In this document: positions 13,840 to 14,097 of the stretch, piece after piece
How the letters are laid out: every line of letters starts with the position of its first letter
How positions within the stretch are numbered: the stretch's first letter is position 1
From: an uncultured Peptococcaceae bacterium
GTDB taxonomy: Bacteria; Bacillota; Desulfitobacteriia; Desulfitobacteriales; Syntrophobotulaceae
Assembly: GCA_937892995.1 (NCBI GenBank)
Contig: CALBJS010000078.1
Coordinates: forward strand, 1-14,097
Reading direction: 5' to 3'
DNA: 14,097 nucleotides
Made by a program: the position numbers and the translations under genes
The notes under the pieces: model-generated
What the model saw: only the letters and a program-made list of their open reading frames with translations
What the model was told of the DNA's origin: nothing
The model's database searches: none

Positions 13840-14097
13840 TTATAAAAGGATTATCTTACCTGGGCTTGCCTTATCTACAATTTTCCCTTTCTCCCAAACA
13901 ATTTGTCCTTTAACGATAGTCTGCGTAATAATACCCCTGAATCTTCCACCAACATAGGGGCTATGCCTATGCTTATAGAGAAGGTCTTCTTTTTTCAAGA
14001 TAAAAGACTTCTGTAAATCGACCAGGGTTAAATCAGCATCGCTGCTCACAGCTATCGTCCCTTTGCGAGGATATAGCCCGAATCTCCGGGCAGGATT
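13840..14097 (-). CDS. Allantoinase/hydantoinase-like amidohydrolase, C-terminal 85 residues (5' end outside window)
   Basis: The frame is open through the right edge of the window, so the apparent GTG start at 14049 is internal. The visible part opens NPARRFGLYPRKGTIAVSSD, then ADLTLVDL, then DLLYKHRHSPYVGGRFRG, QTIVKGQIVWEKGKIV and the C terminus. This is the standard end of cyclic amidohydrolases. The H-x-x-SPYVG and RG-x-I-x-x-T-I-V-x-G pattern is closest to allantoinase as I recall it (compare DLEYRHKVSPYVG in E. coli AllB), with dihydropyrimidinase and dihydroorotase as alternatives. Such enzymes open cyclic ureides or imides. The metal ligands lie in the missing part, so activity cannot be judged. 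It is transcribed in the same direction as the importer operon but is separated from it by a strong hairpin. Confidence 0.82.
   Translation of the reverse strand, partial: NPARRFGLYPRKGTIAVSSDADLTLVDLQKSFILKKEDLLYKHRHSPYVGGRFRGIITQTIVKGQIVWEKGKIVDKASPGKIILL

Noticed and set aside
1..14097. CRISPR arrays, tRNA or rRNA genes, insertion sequences, attachment sites or origins
   Set aside because: No regularly spaced repeats, no cloverleaf or rRNA-like conserved segments, and no transposase or integrase motifs were seen on either strand.

Overview
The window is low-GC DNA with strong purine-rich Shine-Dalgarno sites, paired small multidrug resistance genes, a lipoprotein-anchored ABC transporter and several amidohydrolase-superfamily pieces. 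This fits a member of the Firmicutes, probably a clostridial/peptococcal-type anaerobe. I cannot name a species from the sequence.

Left part (1-3353, + strand). The window opens inside the 3' end of a PucR-family regulator gene, followed by a 28-nt perfect palindrome. Next is a self-contained resistance module: a TetR repressor (607-1203) and two overlapping small multidrug resistance (SMR) genes (1311-1658, 1658-1972). The same operator-like motif lies over the tetR promoter and just upstream of the first SMR gene. After it comes a decayed stretch (about 2250-3353). There an internal piece of an NhaC-type Na+/H+ antiporter gene, with one frameshift at a T7 tract, is fused in frame to the 3' third of an amidohydrolase gene. 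A clear intrinsic terminator (3364-3391) closes this side.

Central and right part (13149 down to 3433, - strand). Eight genes are collinear: two oligopeptide-type ABC permeases, two ABC ATPases, a family 5 solute-binding lipoprotein, a metal-dependent amidohydrolase and two tandem paralogous MFS transporters. The five ABC genes are tightly spaced (13-59 nt). The amidohydrolase and MFS genes follow after gaps of 156 and 219 nt, each holding a strong inverted repeat. The simplest reading is an uptake-and-catabolism cluster: the ABC system imports a small amide- or amine-containing compound, the cytosolic amidohydrolase hydrolyses or deaminates it, and the MFS proteins move substrate or product. 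The substrate cannot be deduced.

Far right. A 681-nt region without a convincing gene separates the ABC operon from the 3' end of an allantoinase-like gene (13840 to beyond the window, - strand). It holds a 15-bp perfect hairpin, candidate promoters, an orphan Shine-Dalgarno and two tiny ORFs. The PucR-type regulator, the allantoinase-like end and the two amidohydrolase pieces together suggest a nitrogen-compound (purine, hydantoin or related amide) catabolic neighbourhood. That is inference from family membership.
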